A DNA stretch of 33,898 bases from UBA2144 sp964506185 (GTDB lineage: Bacteria; Patescibacteriota; Gracilibacteria; Peribacterales; Peribacteraceae). The first letter of the stretch is position 1, and each line of letters opens with the position of its first letter. This document shows, piece after piece, positions 31,680 to 33,898 of this stretch. Both the position numbers and the translations under genes were made by a program. The notes beneath the pieces are model-generated. The model did not search any database. It was not told the DNA's origin and saw only the letters and a program-made list of their open reading frames with translations. The DNA lies in the NCBI GenBank assembly GCA_964506185.1, contig CAZDKL010000018.1, positions 1 through 33,898 of the forward strand. The letters are read 5' to 3'.

Positions 31680-33067
31680 TCATTCTCTTTCGAAAGCATA
31701 ACAAAAACCGTTCTCCAAATAATCCAGAGATCCATTCCAACTCCCCACTCTTCCACGTATCGGAGATCAAGCTTAACCTCTTCTGCGAACTTTAGATTCG
31801 ATCTTCCTGATACCTGCGCAAGCCCCGTCATCCCGGGCTTAACCGTGAATACTCTGCGCTGATACGAAGTATATTTTTGAACTTCATCAGGTAAATGCGG
31901 GCGCGGACCCACCAAAGACATTTGACCGATTAGCACATTGAATAATTGCGGAAGTTCATCCAGATCAAAACGCCTGATAATTTTTCCGACGCGCGTGATC
32001 CGCGGATCATCTTTTATCTTGAACAAAGGCCCATCGTCTCTTTCGTTTTTCTTTTTTAGCTTTTCCTTAAGCTTGTCTGCATTCTTTACCATTGACCTGA
32101 ACTTGAGTACGAAAATTTCTTTTTTACCGTATTCTCCGACTCTTTTCGAAACATAAAATATCGGCCAGCCTGTTTCTATATACACAGCACTTGCAATCAG
32201 AATCAGAATTGGAGAAAGAAGAATGAGGATAAGAATGCTTCCTGCAAAATCAAAAAGCCTTTTGAATACTCTTCCCCATCCATCAAGCGGAGTAGGTTGG
32301 AATTGCAAGATAGGAACAAGCCCGAGGCGCTCAACTCTAAGCTGATGCGGGACGTCTGCAAAAACAGGAGGGAGAAAAGCGTAAGCAATGTGATGCGATC
32401 TGCAGTAATCGATTAACGATAATGTTTGCTGGCTGCCGGGAGACGGATCAGTTTGCAACACAAGATCAGGATGGCATTTTGGTTCCAAAGTTTTTAAGTG
32501 GTTTAGATTTGGAAGATGCCCCAGATACTCGTAGTGAATGTCCCCGTGCAAAACTTCTCGTGCTGATCTGGCTATCGGATGTTCTCCGACCGATGCAACT
32601 AATCTGACTCCGACTCCGAGTTTCAAAAATGCTCTCTGTAAAATCACGACTGCGGTTCTGCCCATCGACACAAAAACGATCAGGAAAAATACCGAGTGCG
32701 CCAGAAGTATTCTCGAGAAGAAAAGTTGTTTAACAACCAAGAAGTACCACGCGGTTACGACCGCAACCCAGAGCAGAGATGCTATCGCGATCCGCCCGAT
32801 TTCGCTCCAGCTGGAAGAGGTTGTAACAAGCGAATAGAGCTTGAGCATAGCCGCAATTGCCAGAAAGACGACGAGCCAGGGAATGACGAATCCTGAAAGG
32901 TACTCAGAAAGCCCTGGAAGCGTTGGAGAAGGCTCCAGTAGTTGTATACCGGGTATCAGATCAATATTGGCCTCACGAAGCCTGTAGCTCAAAAGCAAGG
33001 CTGCCAGAGCCGCTACAGTATCCATTGGGATCCTAAGGAGGCCGAAAATGATCTCTGAGCGCTTCAT
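31676..33067 (-). CDS. Polyprenyl-phosphate sugar-1-phosphate transferase (WbaP/WcaJ-like)
   Basis: 463 residues. N-terminal half: four to five membrane segments, then a soluble Rossmann-like part (LVASVGEHPIARSARE). C-terminal bacterial sugar transferase domain (about 265-463): a membrane helix after FKRLFDFAGS, then KRVGEYGKKEIFVLKFRSM, DDPRITRVGKIIRRFDLDEL, PQLFNVL and MSLVGPRP. It starts extracellular polysaccharide or glycan synthesis by loading a sugar phosphate on undecaprenyl phosphate. Divergent from the membrane protein at 33095 with only 27 bases between starts. Confidence 0.92.
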   Translation of the reverse strand: MKRSEIIFGLLRIPMDTVAALAALLLSYRLREANIDLIPGIQLLEPSPTLPGLSEYLSGFVIPWLVVFLAIAAMLKLYSLVTTSSSWSEIGRIAIASLLWVAVVTAWYFLVVKQLFFSRILLAHSVFFLIVFVSMGRTAVVILQRAFLKLGVGVRLVASVGEHPIARSAREVLHGDIHYEYLGHLPNLNHLKTLEPKCHPDLVLQTDPSPGSQQTLSLIDYCRSHHIAYAFLPPVFADVPHQLRVERLGLVPILQFQPTPLDGWGRVFKRLFDFAGSILILILLSPILILIASAVYIETGWPIFYVSKRVGEYGKKEIFVLKFRSMVKNADKLKEKLKKKNERDDGPLFKIKDDPRITRVGKIIRRFDLDELPQLFNVLIGQMSLVGPRPHLPDEVQKYTSYQRRVFTVKPGMTGLAQVSGRSNLKFAEEVKLDLRYVEEWGVGMDLWIIWRTVFVMLSKEND

Positions 33068-33078
33068 AGGAAATTGGT

Positions 33079-33086
33079 AGTATAAT
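33079..33086. promoter_or_regulatory. Overlapping divergent -10 boxes
   Basis: TATAAT (33081-33086) reads right, 8 bases before ATG 33095. TATACT (33079-33084 on the minus strand) reads left, 11 bases before ATG 33067. Both would give nearly leaderless mRNAs and could not be used at the same time. No consensus -35 for either. Confidence 0.45.
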
Positions 33087-33094
33087 GTAGACCG

Positions 33095-33898
33095 ATGCGC
33101 AAGTTCTTGCCAGTCATCTTAATCGTAATAATCACTTTTTTGACCTTTTCGGGATCCCTGGGCCATGAATTTTTGAGCTGGGACGACAAAGCATACTTTG
33201 TGGAGAGCCATTTGGTGAAAACCTTCTCACCGGCAATCTTCTGGACTTACGATCCGGAACTTTATATTCCCATAACTTTTCTAAGTTTTCAGGTCAACTA
33301 CGCGCTTTTTGAGCTTAATCCTTTTTGGTATCACTTAACGAATCTGATAATTCACATTTGTAATGCGCTTCTTGTCTTCTGGTTAAGTTTGATGATCTTA
33401 AAGAAACGATATCTTGCCGTATTTGTAGCGCTAATCTTTGCCGTGCACCCGCTTAATACTGAAGCAGTTGCTTGGGTAAGCGCGCGGAAAGAACTGCTGA
33501 GCACGCTCTTCATGCTGGGTGCTCTGCTTACTTACATCAAAGCTGACAGCAAAAGGTGGATGATTGTTCTCAGTTTGTTTTTGTTTACGTTGGCAATGAT
33601 GTCCAAAGTAACTGCGATTGTACTTCCTGCAATATTAATACTCCATCATCTAACAACTCCCACCCACACCCCCGCCCGAACTTTCAAACTAACCCTAACC
33701 CTGACCCTAACTCTTTCCCTCATCTTCGCCGTTATAGCCGTCGGCGGAAAATCAGAGGCCATCGGCCAGCTTACAATTATGCAGATGCCTATGCTGGCAT
33801 TCCGCAGCCTAACCTTTTATCTGCAAAAGTTCCTGATCCCGACAAACTTTTCCGCTATCTATCCCGCGATTGCCTGCACTGAGCCTGTCGAATGTGAT
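33095..33898 (+). CDS. Multi-spanning membrane protein, GT-C/TMTC-like, partial
   Basis: 268 codons open to the window end; the 3' part is missing. It begins MRKFLPVILIVIITFLTFSG, and LSWDDKAYFVESH follows the first membrane segment. The Asp-Asp in the first extracytoplasmic loop is typical of GT-C glycosyltransferases and of TPR-linked TMTC/O-mannosyl-type proteins. PITFLSFQVNYALFELNPFW, HLTNLIIHICNALLVFWLS and FAVHPLNTEAVAWVSARKEL fit that family. A C-terminal TPR domain may lie outside the window. Near 33690 a run of CTAACC-like words encodes LTLTLTLTL. The last visible codons include the repeat at 33877-33896. Likely a glycan partner of the neighbouring sugar transferase. Confidence 0.8.
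   Translation, partial: MRKFLPVILIVIITFLTFSGSLGHEFLSWDDKAYFVESHLVKTFSPAIFWTYDPELYIPITFLSFQVNYALFELNPFWYHLTNLIIHICNALLVFWLSLMILKKRYLAVFVALIFAVHPLNTEAVAWVSARKELLSTLFMLGALLTYIKADSKRWMIVLSLFLFTLAMMSKVTAIVLPAILILHHLTTPTHTPARTFKLTLTLTLTLSLIFAVIAVGGKSEAIGQLTIMQMPMLAFRSLTFYLQKFLIPTNFSAIYPAIACTEPVECD
33877..33896. repeat. Widespread 'ctgagcctgtcgaa' repeat, partial, in frame
   Basis: CACTGAGCCTGTCGAATGTG matches a short repeat found in many bacterial genomes; it reads as TEPVE in the membrane protein. A related inverted form lies near 24275-24293. Confidence 0.45.

Noticed and set aside
33680..33715. Telomere-like CTAACC words.
   Set aside because: They lie in a hydrophobic coding segment and encode alternating Leu-Thr; low-complexity coding sequence explains them.
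1..33898. CRISPR array.
   Set aside because: No set of equal-length direct repeats with regular unique spacers was seen; all repeats found are palindromic or tandem words.

Overview
The window looks like a chromosomal segment of an uncultured bacterium with short intergenic gaps, most likely a member of the Candidate Phyla Radiation (Patescibacteria), perhaps Peregrinibacteria-like. This is inferred from gene style: many small unknown proteins, NusA with a long acidic tail, an oxidative pentose phosphate pair, a degenerate DinG-like exonuclease and small holin-like membrane proteins. It is not proven. TGA, TAA and TAG all act as stops, so the standard bacterial code fits. Shine-Dalgarno sequences are rarely visible. 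Several genes instead start 8-15 bases after a good -10 box, which suggests leaderless or nearly leaderless mRNAs.

Left part (1-8700): a phosphoribosyltransferase-like gene, an IS5-type transposase fragment fused to a membrane-protein fragment, a methyltransferase-like gene, metK with a small companion, two small unknown genes and a holin-like membrane protein. Then come zwf and pgl (first two steps of the oxidative pentose phosphate pathway), separated by an oppositely oriented gene for a secreted protein with three exact 34-residue cysteine repeats and a lysine-rich coiled coil. yraN follows. Long inverted repeats and short palindromes fill the gaps.

Middle (8700-11854): comM (missing the usual cysteine insert), a REP-associated (RAYT/Y1) transposase that itself contains an in-frame array of hairpins, pyrF followed by a second copy of that array, and tRNA-Arg(CCT).

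Putative integrated element (about 11.8-24.25 kb): a large serine recombinase whose last residues are read through the antisense strand of the tRNA, a 1525-residue SF2 helicase with an Ada-like metal-binding tail, an M14-type zinc peptidase, a XerC/D-type tyrosine recombinase and a run of small unknown genes, all on the minus strand. No convincing second attachment site was found, so the right edge is approximate.

Right part (24.3-33.9 kb): a minus-strand cluster lspA-murA-degenerate metallo-beta-lactamase fold protein. MurA carries Asp at the usual catalytic Cys position, predicting fosfomycin insensitivity. Divergent from it is a roughly 245-nt hairpin-rich region with its own promoter and terminator (candidate structured RNA), then nusA, a short protein with an internal duplication, a DnaQ exonuclease fused to a motif-less DinG-like helicase, a polyprenyl-phosphate sugar transferase, and the start of a multi-spanning membrane protein that runs off the window.

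The most unusual signals are the candidate ncRNA upstream of nusA, the cysteine-repeat secreted protein, the RAYT-associated hairpin arrays that enter coding genes in frame, the tRNA-encoded integrase C-terminus, and the repeated promoter architecture that points to leaderless transcription.
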